From the NCBI RefSeq assembly GCF_042660705.1, contig NZ_JBHSUQ010000001.1: a stretch of 64,000 nt of DNA. One strand, given 5' to 3'. The notes below the pieces were generated by a model. That model was not told the DNA's origin. It ran no database searches and saw nothing but the letters and a program-made list of their open reading frames with translations. Positions 56,456 to 64,000 of the stretch are shown piece by piece. The translations under genes were made by a program, and so were the position numbers. Source of the stretch: Undibacterium_A arcticum (GTDB lineage Bacteria; Pseudomonadota; Gammaproteobacteria; Burkholderiales; Burkholderiaceae_D). Each line of letters opens with the position of its first letter. Within the stretch, counting starts at the first letter, position 1.

Positions 56456-57825
56456 TCAGACGTGCAACAGCAGATGTTCGCGTTCCCACGGACTGATTAC
56501 GGTCATGAATTCGGCGTGTTCCAGATCCTTGATCGCTGCATAGACATCGACAAAACGCTCGCCCAGCACGCTGCGCAACTTGTCTTCTTGCCGCAGCGCT
56601 TGCAGCGCCTCAGGCAAGCCTTGCGGCAGCTGAAAATCGAGGTCGTATGCGCTGCCTTTCGTCACCGGCGTCGGCTCCAATTGCTCGGTCATGCCGAGGT
56701 AGCCACACGCCAGCGTGACTGCCAGTGCCAGGTACGGATTGGCGTCGGCTCCAATCACGCGATTTTCGACGCGTCGATCTTGCGGCCCGGATTCGGGAAC
56801 CCGGAAGCCGACTGTCCGGTTATCCATGCCCCACTGAATGTTAATCGGGGCGGCGGTATGGCGGACAATCCGGCGATAGGAATTGACGTACGGCGCCGCG
56901 ATCGCCATTGCCGACGGCATGTAACGCTGCAGACCGCCGATGTAGTGGGAAAATGCCTTTGAAGCGGTGCCGTCCTGGTTGCTGAATATGTTCAGGCCGG
57001 TCTTCGAATCGACTACGCTTTGGTGTACATGCATCGCCGAACCCGGTTCGCCGGTCATCGGTTTGGCCATAAACGTGGCGTACATGTCATGCTTCAATGC
57101 AGCTTCGCGCAGCGTGCGTTAAAGAAGAAGACCTTGTCGGCCAAACCCAATGGCTCGCCATGCAAAAAGTTTATTTCCATTTGCCCGGCGCCGATTTCAT
57201 GGATCAGCGTATCGACGTCGAGCTGCATCAGTTCACAGTAATCGTAGATATCCTCGAACAGCGGATCGAACTCATTGACCGCATCGATGCTGTAAATCTG
57301 GCGGCTGGTTTCAGCGCGACCGCTGCGGCCGACCGGTGGCTTCAACGGCAAGTCAGGATCGGTATTTTTCGCGGTCAGATAAAACTCAAGTTCTGGCGCC
57401 ACGATCGGTGACCAACCTTTATCTGCGTACAATTTAAGCACGCGGCGCAACACTGAACGCGGTGCGAAATCAACCAGTGAACCGTCGGAAAAATAGCAAT
57501 CATGGATCACCTGCGCCGTCGGGTCAGTGGCCCATGGCACCAGCGTAATGGTATTCGGATCGGCCTTCAAAATCATGTCGCGATCGGTGGCCGAAATGGC
57601 GCGATCATAAGGCCCGTCGTTGGTTGGGTAATTTCCCGTGACGGTCATCCCGAGCACCGCTTCCGGCATGCGCATGCCGCGTTCGAGCGTAAATTTGGTG
57701 CGTGGCAGGATTTTGCCACGGGCGACGCCGGTCAAATCCGGCACCAGGCATTCGATCTCAGTGACCCGCTTTTCATTGAGCCACTGATCCATATCATTGT
57801 AGGAAAAATTTTCGCGTAAAGACAT
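56456..57825 (-). CDS. puuA: Glutamine synthetase-like gamma-glutamylputrescine synthetase (one frame break)
   Basis: Type I glutamine synthetase fold, about 456 residues from ATG 57825 (SLRENFSYNDMDQWLNEK). It has CLVPDLTGVARGKILPR, VAPELEFYL (metal Glu), HEIGAGQMEINFLHG, then after a frame change near 57115-57122 REAALKHDMYATFMAKPM. SAMHVHQSVVD (ATP/metal His) and FRVPESGPQDRRVENRVIGADANPYLALA follow. One base after FFF restores FFFKRTLREAALKH. No adenylylation-loop Tyr motif is seen. Position between puuD and the putrescine module favours ATP-dependent glutamylation of putrescine. Confidence 0.87.
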
Positions 57826-57927
57826 AATGTTCTCTCGTGTTTCGTTTGCTCTTGCGCGGAGCCTGGCCCGCTTATCGGGCACCCTGCGCCTGCTCGTATT
57901 GCAACCTCATGCTGCTAGCGAGCGACG

Positions 57928-58731
57928 CTACGGCACTTCTGGCGTAAAGGTTCCCAAGGTTTCCATGCGCCCCCTCCCTGTTTTTTGTAATTGATATTGC
58001 CGACAGGCCTTGCCAAACGCGGCGAAGAGTTTCATCGAATCAGGATTTTCGGTAACCTTCCACTCCGGATGCCACTGCATCGCCAACGTGAAGCCAGCGG
58101 CGTCCTGCACGCTAAACGCTTCGACCAGACCATCATCCGCGCGCGCTTCCACGCACAGGCCGGGGGCAAGACGGTCCAGTCCCTGCCCATGCAGGGAGTT
58201 GACCACCAACTCGCTAGCGCCATTCAGTATCTTGGAGATGCGTCCACCGGACGTCAGCGTAACGCGGTGTGCCGGGCCGTACTGCACGTCCAGCGGGTCT
58301 GAATCTTCATCACGATGGTCCATCATGCCAGGCACCTCATGTACCGCTTGATGCAAGGAGCCACCGAGGGCGACGTTGATTTCCTGCGCGCCGCGGCAAA
58401 TCGCCAACAGCGGAATCCCGCGCTCCACAGCCAGGAGAATCAGCGGCATCGTGGTCGCATCACGCGCCGCATCCAGCGGCAACTCCGGCTTCAATATCTG
58501 TTGGCCGAAGAGTTCAGGATGCACATTCGAGGGCGAACCGGTCAGCAGAATGCCATCGGCAACCGCCAGCACCGCCTCCCAATCCGTTTTCGCACCAAAG
58601 GCAGGTAGCACCAAAGGCATGCAGTCGGCGCCCAACAAGACGGCATCAACGTACTTCATTTGGGCCAGGTAATAGTGATCTGTGTCGATATGTTTGGTGC
58701 AGGAGGGAACGATGATGAGTGGACGGTGCAT
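57928..58731 (-). CDS. puuD: Gamma-glutamyl-gamma-aminobutyrate hydrolase (PuuD type)
   Basis: Class I glutamine-amidotransferase-fold peptidase C26, 267 residues, that frees GABA from gamma-glutamyl-GABA. Marks are DGILLTGSPSNVHPELFG, the nucleophile in PLLAICRGAQEINVALGGSLHQ, LVVNSLHGQGLDRLAPGL and the His/Glu pair AMQWHPEWKV. First gene of the leftward copy 2 transcript (puuD-puuA-spuC-potFGHI-porin-puuC). Its promoter faces the MocR gene across 219 bases. Confidence 0.92.
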   Translation of the reverse strand: MHRPLIIVPSCTKHIDTDHYYLAQMKYVDAVLLGADCMPLVLPAFGAKTDWEAVLAVADGILLTGSPSNVHPELFGQQILKPELPLDAARDATTMPLILLAVERGIPLLAICRGAQEINVALGGSLHQAVHEVPGMMDHRDEDSDPLDVQYGPAHRVTLTSGGRISKILNGASELVVNSLHGQGLDRLAPGLCVEARADDGLVEAFSVQDAAGFTLAMQWHPEWKVTENPDSMKLFAAFGKACRQYQLQKTGRGRMETLGTFTPEVP

Positions 58732-58878
58732 GATTTATGTGGGTCAAGAGTCCGGGCCAAGGATGTGCGCTCGATAATTTCGCATTAGGGACCAATTTCG
58801 TGCAAAATTCTTTTGTTGCAACGCACCACTTTCTAGCCAGCAAGGCAGACTCTTTTCTCCCTTAGCTAATTAATTAAA

Positions 58879-58900
58879 ACCATCTTAGGCCTAATTTGGT
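58879..58900. promoter_or_regulatory. 22-bp palindrome between puuD and the MocR gene
   Basis: ACCA-N2-TTAGGCCTAA-N2-TGGT: a perfect 10-bp centre and matching outer 4-base arms (18 of 22 positions symmetric), 51 bases before the MocR start in an AT-rich divergent region. A strong candidate operator, perhaps for the MocR protein. Confidence 0.7.
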
Positions 58901-58950
58901 ATTATTGGGAGTGCCACTTTAACTATCTTCATAGAACCACTTAATTTATC

Positions 58951-60435
58951 GTGATTTCCAATCTTGCCGCCGCTGAGTTACTGGGTGCCACACTGGCCCA
59001 GGCAGATTTCTACCCGCGCCTGCCGCAGCAACGACGGCTGTACGAGGCCGCGCGTACCGCCATCCTGTTGCAACAACTGAGTGCCGGCAGCAAACTGCCG
59101 TCCACCCGCAACTTGGCCAGCGAGCTGGGCATCGCCCGCAACACCGTGATTGCCGCTTTCGAACAGCTTGCTGCCGAGGGCTTCGTCATCACCTCAACCG
59201 GCAGTGGCACCTATGTTTCGGCCTCGCTGCCATCGACTTCGCAGCCGAAGCGCAAGCTGGACGGCAACGCTGAAGTGGTTCCGGAAACGCCGCCCAACGG
59301 GTTCGCGACCCTGTCCAAACGCGGCACGCAATTGACCGAGTTTGCCGCTGGCACGCGCTATGAAATCCAGCCGTTCGCCCCTGGCGATGCCGATTTTTCG
59401 GTCTTTCCGTTCAAGCTGTGGCAACGGCTGCAAAATCGCGTCTGGCGCGAGGCGCGCCCGGATTTGCTGGATTACGGCCAGGCCGGCGGCTATTTGCCCC
59501 TGCGCCGCGCGATTGCCGAATACCTGCGCGTGTCACGTTCGGTCAAGGTATCGATCGAACAGGTGATGATCACTGCCGGCACCCAGCAATCGCTGGATCT
59601 GTGCGCGCTGCTGCTGGCCGACGTCGACGACACCACTTGGGTCGAAAACCCGTGTTACTGGGGCGCGCGGCGCATATTCGAATCCTGCGAGGTGAATCTG
59701 CACCCGGTCGCAGTCGATGCCGAGGGCATCGCGCCGAGCGAAGCCGATCTGGCGACCAACCCGCGCCTGATCTATGTCACGCCGTCGCACCAATATCCAA
59801 CCGGGGTGGTGATGAGCCTGGCGCGGCGCCGCATGCTGCTCGACCTGGCGCAGCGCAAGGGGGCCTGGATCCTGGAAGACGATTACGACAGCGAGTTCCG
59901 CTACACTGGCCGCCCATTGGCCGCGCTGCAAGGCCTGGATACGCATGGCCGCGTGATCTACATGGGTACGTTTTCCAAGGTACTCTACCCTGGCATCAAG
60001 GTCGGCTACCTGGTCGCGCCGCCGGCCCTGGTGGAGCCCTTCAAGGCGGCACTCTACGACTTGCAGCGACCGGGCCAATTGATGCTGCAGGCCGCATTGG
60101 CCGACTTCATCGCGCTCGGCCATTTCGCCACGCATATCCGCAAGATCAGGCAGGCCTATGGCGCGAAGCGTGAATTGTTGCGCAAGACGCTGGCGGCCCA
60201 ACTGGGTCAGTCCGCCCCCATTTCCGGAGAAGAATCCGGCCTGCATCTGGTGGTCGAATTCCCCGACCACGTCGACGATGAGGCGCTGGCACGACTGGCG
60301 GCCGAGTCCGGCATCGCGGTCAACGCGCTGTCCCACTATTACCTGGAACCACCGGTGCGGCGTGGCCTGCTGGTCGGTTACGCGTATGTACCAGCCGAAA
60401 AATCGTCTATTACGGCAAACTGCTGGCACATGTGA
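58951..60435 (+). CDS. MocR-type regulator (GntR HTH plus aminotransferase-like domain)
   Basis: About 494 residues, GTG start. Winged helix KLPSSTRNLASELGIARNTVIAAFEQLAAEGF-type segment at residues about 45-85. Aminotransferase-like part with VSIEQVMITAGTQQSLDLC, WILEDDYDSEFRYTGRPLAALQGLD and the PLP Lys in YMGTFSKVLYPGIKVGYLVAP. Divergent from puuD, with a palindrome between, hence a likely regulator of the gamma-glutamyl putrescine branch. The end as read (ITANCWHM) is probably wrong: one more A in the GAAAAATC run gives IVYYGKLLAHVIQAGLRR and a stop at 60458. Paralogue of 16910-18412. Confidence 0.9.
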   Translation: MISNLAAAELLGATLAQADFYPRLPQQRRLYEAARTAILLQQLSAGSKLPSTRNLASELGIARNTVIAAFEQLAAEGFVITSTGSGTYVSASLPSTSQPKRKLDGNAEVVPETPPNGFATLSKRGTQLTEFAAGTRYEIQPFAPGDADFSVFPFKLWQRLQNRVWREARPDLLDYGQAGGYLPLRRAIAEYLRVSRSVKVSIEQVMITAGTQQSLDLCALLLADVDDTTWVENPCYWGARRIFESCEVNLHPVAVDAEGIAPSEADLATNPRLIYVTPSHQYPTGVVMSLARRRMLLDLAQRKGAWILEDDYDSEFRYTGRPLAALQGLDTHGRVIYMGTFSKVLYPGIKVGYLVAPPALVEPFKAALYDLQRPGQLMLQAALADFIALGHFATHIRKIRQAYGAKRELLRKTLAAQLGQSAPISGEESGLHLVVEFPDHVDDEALARLAAESGIAVNALSHYYLEPPVRRGLLVGYAYVPAEKSSITANCWHM

Positions 60436-60577
60436 TCCAGGCTGGTCTCAGGCGCTGAAGCCGGATGTGCGGTTGACCCGCGCTTCTGTGGTCCGGCTCA
60501 GCAAGCCGCGCCACCCCGCTGCGGCAAACTGCCTGACGACATATACTATGCCGAGTATTTTTCAAAGCGTCACGCGG

Positions 60578-61667
60578 ATTCAGATACGAAGTGCAACTTT
60601 GATTATTCGGTTGAAGGGCCAGATGCGGTAGCATTCGCGCCTTTTGACCAGCCAGTCGAAAGTTGCCGAATATGCGCTACACCCACCTGACTCGAGACGA
60701 ACGATACCAAATTCACGAGCTGCGAGTAGAAAAAAATACGGCCAGCGAGATAGCAAAAAAGCTGGGCCGCAACAAATCGACCATCAGTCGGGAACTCAAA
60801 CGAAATGCCGGCAAGTATCGCTGGAAGCCAACCCAAGCCCATGGCTTGGCACAGGAGCGTCAGAAGAATTGCCGCAATGCCCGCCGCATCACAGACGCCC
60901 ATTGGGCAGCAGTTACCGCCTATATCCGCCTCGATCTGTCGCCGGAACAGGCAATTCACCGCCTGAAGTTAGAGAACAAGAGCGTCGCCATCAGTCACGA
61001 AACCGTCTACCGGCACATCTATGCCAACCAACGAGGCAGTGGCGATCTGGTCAAGCATTTGCGTGGCCAGAAGATCTATCGCAAGCGTTATGGCAGCGGC
61101 CAACAACGGCGCGGCATGATTAAGAACCGCGTCAGTATTGACGAACGCCCAAACATCGTCGACCAGAAAACGCGCCTCGGTGACTGGGAGGGCGATACGG
61201 TGATCGGCAAAGGCCAGCAAGGCGTACTGGTCACTCTGGTGGAGCGGCGCTCACGCTATACCCTGGCACAGCGGTTGGACAGCAAGCATGCCGATGGGGT
61301 CAGTTCTGCCATTAACAGGCTGCTGACGCCGCATAAGGACAAGTGTCACACCATCACGTTCGACAATGGCCGCGAGTTTGCCGGCCATGAAGCCATTGCC
61401 GCTCATCTGCAAGCTGCAGTGTACTTCGCGCATCCCTATCATTCCTGGGAGCGCGGGGTCAACGAGAACACCAACGGCTTGATACGGCAATACCATCCGA
61501 AGAACACCAATCTGAAACAGGTGAGCCAGGAACAGGTCCAGCTGACGTTGCACAAACTGAACCACCGGCCAAGGAAATGTCTCGGTTACCAGACGCCACA
61601 TGAGGTATTCTTTGGCCTCCAGATACTCCCACTAAATTCCATCGTCAGTTGCACTTCATAGTTGAAT
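60578..61667 (+). mobile_element. IS30-family insertion sequence
   Basis: Ends are the imperfect inverted repeats ATTCAGATACGAAGTGCAACT (left, 60578-60598) and, on the opposite strand, ATTCAACTATGAAGTGCAACT-type sequence (61647-61667), sharing 17 of 21 positions. Outside them, ACGCGG and CCGCGT also mirror each other, which may be target symmetry or longer ends. It contains one intact transposase gene. It lies between the MocR gene and puuB and interrupts no recognisable gene. Confidence 0.85.
60672..61661 (+). CDS. IS30-family transposase
   Basis: About 329 residues from ATG 60672 (RYTHLTRDERYQIHEL); an in-frame TTG at 60663 is the other option. The N-terminal helix-turn-helix (TASEIAKKLGRNKSTISRELKRN) is typical of IS30. 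DDE motifs are LGDWEGDTVIG, TFDNGREFAGH and YHSWERGVNENTNGLIRQY; KCLGYQTPHEVF closes the domain. The final codons run into the right terminal repeat. Intact and probably functional. Confidence 0.95.
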   Translation: MRYTHLTRDERYQIHELRVEKNTASEIAKKLGRNKSTISRELKRNAGKYRWKPTQAHGLAQERQKNCRNARRITDAHWAAVTAYIRLDLSPEQAIHRLKLENKSVAISHETVYRHIYANQRGSGDLVKHLRGQKIYRKRYGSGQQRRGMIKNRVSIDERPNIVDQKTRLGDWEGDTVIGKGQQGVLVTLVERRSRYTLAQRLDSKHADGVSSAINRLLTPHKDKCHTITFDNGREFAGHEAIAAHLQAAVYFAHPYHSWERGVNENTNGLIRQYHPKNTNLKQVSQEQVQLTLHKLNHRPRKCLGYQTPHEVFFGLQILPLNSIVSCTS

Positions 61668-61730
61668 CCGCGTCATAAAATTCTGCGGGAAACTGCTATT
61701 TAACACATACTCCCACACAAACGCTCTGGT

Positions 61731-63044
61731 TCAGAACAAATCCTTGAGCCGATAATAAAGCGTCCCCAACACCAGTGCCGGGGTCCGCATCAAGGGGCCG
61801 CCCGGGAAGGAATGATGCTGGATGCGCGACAGCAAATCAAAGCGCTCCGCTTGCCCGGCAATGGTTTCCGCCACCAGCTTGCCCGCCATGCCACTCAGTA
61901 CCAGGCCATGCCCGGAAAAGCCTTGCATGTAATAAATATTATGACCGAGCCGCCCAAAATCAGGTGCCCGGTTCATCGTGATATCGATAAACCCGCCCCA
62001 GGCGTGCTGCACTGCCAGATCGGCCAACTGTGGGAACACGGCCAGCATCCGCTGCCGCATGCTGGCAGCAAGATTCATTGGCGTCGCGGTGGTGTAGCTG
62101 ACGCGTCCGCCGAACAGCATCCGGTGATCCGCCGTCAGGCGGAAATAATCCAGGATGAAATTGGTGTCGCACACTGCGGCGCGCTGGCGGAGCAACAGAT
62201 CGGCACGCTGTTTCGCCATCGGCTCGGTGGCGATGATGTAGGTGCCGACTGGCATGATGCGCTGACCCAGTTCCGGCGCCACTGTCTTGCCGTATTCGTT
62301 CAGGTAGACGTTGCCGGCCAGCACCACGAAGCTGCATGCGACCTCGCCTTGCGCAGTCTTGACGACCGGCTTTTTGCCGCGCCCGTCACCCCCACGCTCA
62401 ACATCGATGACGGGCGAATTTTCAAAAATCTGCACGCCGGCTGCGCGCGCCGCTGCTGCCAAGCCGAGACAGTATTTGAGCGGATGCAAATGGCCCGAAC
62501 CGGCATCATAAGCACCACCATGAAAGCGCTCACTGGCGATGCAATTTTTCAGCTCTGCGGCGGCAATCTTCTGGATTGGATAATCATAGGTGCGGGCGAC
62601 GTGGTCCACCCACGCATCCAGCGCCCGTGCTTTCCTCGCGCCCACCGCCAGGCTCATATAGCCGGGCACGAAATCGCAATCGATCGCATGCGTGGCGATG
62701 CGCTGGCGCAGCAATTGCAAGCCGTCGACCGTGGTATTCCAGGCGCATCGCGCATCGGCCACCGAGAATTGCGACTCGATCGCATCCTCACCAGCGAAAC
62801 CGACGAGCGCTTGCCCACCGTTGCGGCCCGATGCGCCCCACCCCACCATCTTCGCCTCCAGCAGCGCCACCGAATAGCCACGTGCCGCCAGTTCCAGCGC
62901 CGCGGAAAGCCCCGAAAAACCGGCGCCGACCACACACACATCGGCGGTAATACGGTGCGCCAGTGCGGGCGATGGCAGCGCTCGGGTGACGCTGGCTTCG
63001 TAGTAGGAATCCTGCGTGAGTCGGGTTTCTTTCTTGAGCAGCAT
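61731..63044 (-). CDS. puuB: Gamma-glutamylputrescine oxidase (PuuB type FAD oxidoreductase)
   Basis: Intact, 437 residues, DAO family. FAD site VCVVGAGFSGLSAALELAARGY followed by GWGASGRNGGQALVGF. SGHLHPLKYCLGLAAAARAAGV, IMPVGTYIIATEP, RMLFGGRVSYTT and WGGFIDITMNRAPDFGRL are typical of this branch. The C-terminal FAD contact is YYMQGFSGHGLVLSGMAGKL. Oxidises gamma-glutamylputrescine to the aldehyde used by PuuC. It is separated from puuA and puuD by the MocR gene and IS30, and sits with an arginase-family gene upstream on the same strand (gap 51 bases). Confidence 0.92.
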   Translation of the reverse strand: MLLKKETRLTQDSYYEASVTRALPSPALAHRITADVCVVGAGFSGLSAALELAARGYSVALLEAKMVGWGASGRNGGQALVGFAGEDAIESQFSVADARCAWNTTVDGLQLLRQRIATHAIDCDFVPGYMSLAVGARKARALDAWVDHVARTYDYPIQKIAAAELKNCIASERFHGGAYDAGSGHLHPLKYCLGLAAAARAAGVQIFENSPVIDVERGGDGRGKKPVVKTAQGEVACSFVVLAGNVYLNEYGKTVAPELGQRIMPVGTYIIATEPMAKQRADLLLRQRAAVCDTNFILDYFRLTADHRMLFGGRVSYTTATPMNLAASMRQRMLAVFPQLADLAVQHAWGGFIDITMNRAPDFGRLGHNIYYMQGFSGHGLVLSGMAGKLVAETIAGQAERFDLLSRIQHHSFPGGPLMRTPALVLGTLYYRLKDLF

Positions 63045-63095
63045 ATGAATTCCTCGGTGATCGGCTAGAAGCGGGTAAGAAGCGGCAAGACAAGA

Positions 63096-64000
63096 TTAAG
63101 TGCGTGCCCGCTTCTGAATCTGGCCGCACAGATAGGTCCAGACAAAGGTGGATGCCGCATTCGTGGTCAACTCGGCGTGGTCGTAAGGTGGCGCCACTTC
63201 GACGCAATCCATACCGCACCAGTTCAGATCAGCCAGTTCCTCGATGATCGACAGCACCTGCGCCGAGGTCATGCCACCGGGCTCGGGTGTGCCGGTGCCG
63301 GGTGCATAGGCCGGATCGAGGCAATCGATGTCGAGCGTCAGATACACCGGCGGATTGCCCGCTTGCGCCATACGCTCGCGGATTTCCGTCAGCACCGGCG
63401 CCAATTGCACCGGACTCTCCAGCCCCCGCAACTCACGCGCAGTGAAGACCCGACCACCGACGCTGTTGACGTATTCGCGTGCTTCGCGCTCGGCCGACGA
63501 GCGGATCCCGATCTGGACTGAGGCCTGCGGCAGCAACAATCCTTCCTGCATGGCCTCGTACACCCACGTGCCGTGACCGGATGGCTCACCGAAATGATTG
63601 GTCCAGGTATCGCAATGCGCATCGAAATGTACCATCGCAACCGGCCCGCCATGCACCTGATTCAACGCCCGCAACAGCGGCAAAGTCACCGAATGGTCGC
63701 CACCGAGCCACACCATGTGGTGCTGCTTGAATAGTTCGAGGGCTTGCGGCATCAGTGCCGCACGCATCGCATCGACACCGGTGTTGGGCATAGGAAGATC
63801 GCCGGCATCACATAAATGGCCGAGCGGCGTGGTCTCGAAATGCGGATGCGTCGCATCGCACAACATCTGCGACGCCAGCCGGATTGCCTGCGGGCCGAAA
63901 CGCGCGCCAGGCCGATTGGTCACCGCACCATCAAACGTCAGGCCAGCCAGCGCGAACGGCATCGCGGGTGCCGCACTGCGCGTCGGCCCATTCAAATAGG
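63096..64000 (-). CDS. speB: Agmatinase / guanidino-acid hydrolase family protein, 5' end outside window
   Basis: Arginase-family ureohydrolase. About 300 codons are visible and the frame is still open at base 64000 (a TTG at 63995 is not a convincing start). Conserved blocks are ALAGLTFDGAVTNRPGARFGPQAIR, VWLGGDHSVTLPLLRAL, AMVHFDAHCDTWTNHFGEPSGHGT, LTLDIDCLDPAYAPGTGTPEPGG and GMDCVEVAPPYDHAE, with the Mn-ligand Asp and His residues. It differs widely from the enzyme at 33.9 kb and may prefer another guanidino substrate such as guanidinobutyrate. It is probably co-transcribed with puuB. Confidence 0.88.
   Translation of the reverse strand, partial: YLNGPTRSAAPAMPFALAGLTFDGAVTNRPGARFGPQAIRLASQMLCDATHPHFETTPLGHLCDAGDLPMPNTGVDAMRAALMPQALELFKQHHMVWLGGDHSVTLPLLRALNQVHGGPVAMVHFDAHCDTWTNHFGEPSGHGTWVYEAMQEGLLLPQASVQIGIRSSAEREAREYVNSVGGRVFTARELRGLESPVQLAPVLTEIRERMAQAGNPPVYLTLDIDCLDPAYAPGTGTPEPGGMTSAQVLSIIEELADLNWCGMDCVEVAPPYDHAELTTNAASTFVWTYLCGQIQKRART

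Noticed and set aside
13..64000. tRNA, rRNA or riboswitch genes
   Set aside because: I looked through the gaps between genes and saw no cloverleaf, rRNA-like or known riboswitch sequence; a covariance-model scan would be needed to exclude small RNAs.

Overview
The window looks like a chromosome segment of a betaproteobacterium in Burkholderiales, probably Oxalobacteraceae (Collimonas, Herminiimonas or Glaciimonas type). That placement is inference from moderately high GC, the TreS-maltokinase/GlgB/GlgX/TreZ/MalQ/TreY order and the style of the polyamine genes; no rRNA or other marker is present. I saw no tRNA, rRNA or CRISPR array.

Layout. 1-14355 (+): alpha-glucan/trehalose operon treS-mak, glgB, glgX, treZ, malQ, treY, with mostly overlapping stops and starts. 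14.4-15.7 kb: two small TPR-type genes. 15.7-18.5 kb (+): a decayed potF fragment, a TetR regulator and a MocR-type regulator, all paralogous to parts of the polyamine locus 30-45 kb downstream. 18.6-28.2 kb (+): a secretion/pilus-like operon mixing type II secretion parts (GspG, F, E, C-like, D) with PilM/N/O-like parts and ending in three more pseudopilins. 28.4-30.7 kb: a TetR gene facing a Tat-exported agmatine deiminase gene whose leader is split by an IS4-family element.

30.7-64 kb is almost entirely a polyamine (agmatine/putrescine) utilisation island. It holds two Tat-exported agmatine deiminases, two agmatinase-family enzymes, an M20 N-carbamoyl amidohydrolase, alanine dehydrogenase, and two tandem copies of an approximately 8.7-9 kb module (spuC, potF, potG, potH, potI, DcaP-like porin, puuC). 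It also holds puuA, puuD and puuB, a TetR and a MocR regulator, and an IS30-family element. Together these can take polyamines across both membranes, convert agmatine to putrescine, and degrade putrescine by transamination (SpuC, with alanine dehydrogenase probably returning pyruvate) or by gamma-glutamylation (PuuA-PuuB-PuuC-PuuD).

Data quality. About 20 genes are interrupted by one- or two-base indels, many of them in A or T runs, and the duplicate copy often shows the intact frame. I read most of these as probable consensus errors and give the reconstructed gene span as one CDS. Two short fragments (potF relic near 15.75 kb, amidohydrolase relic near 47.2 kb) are degraded beyond single indels and are called pseudogenes.
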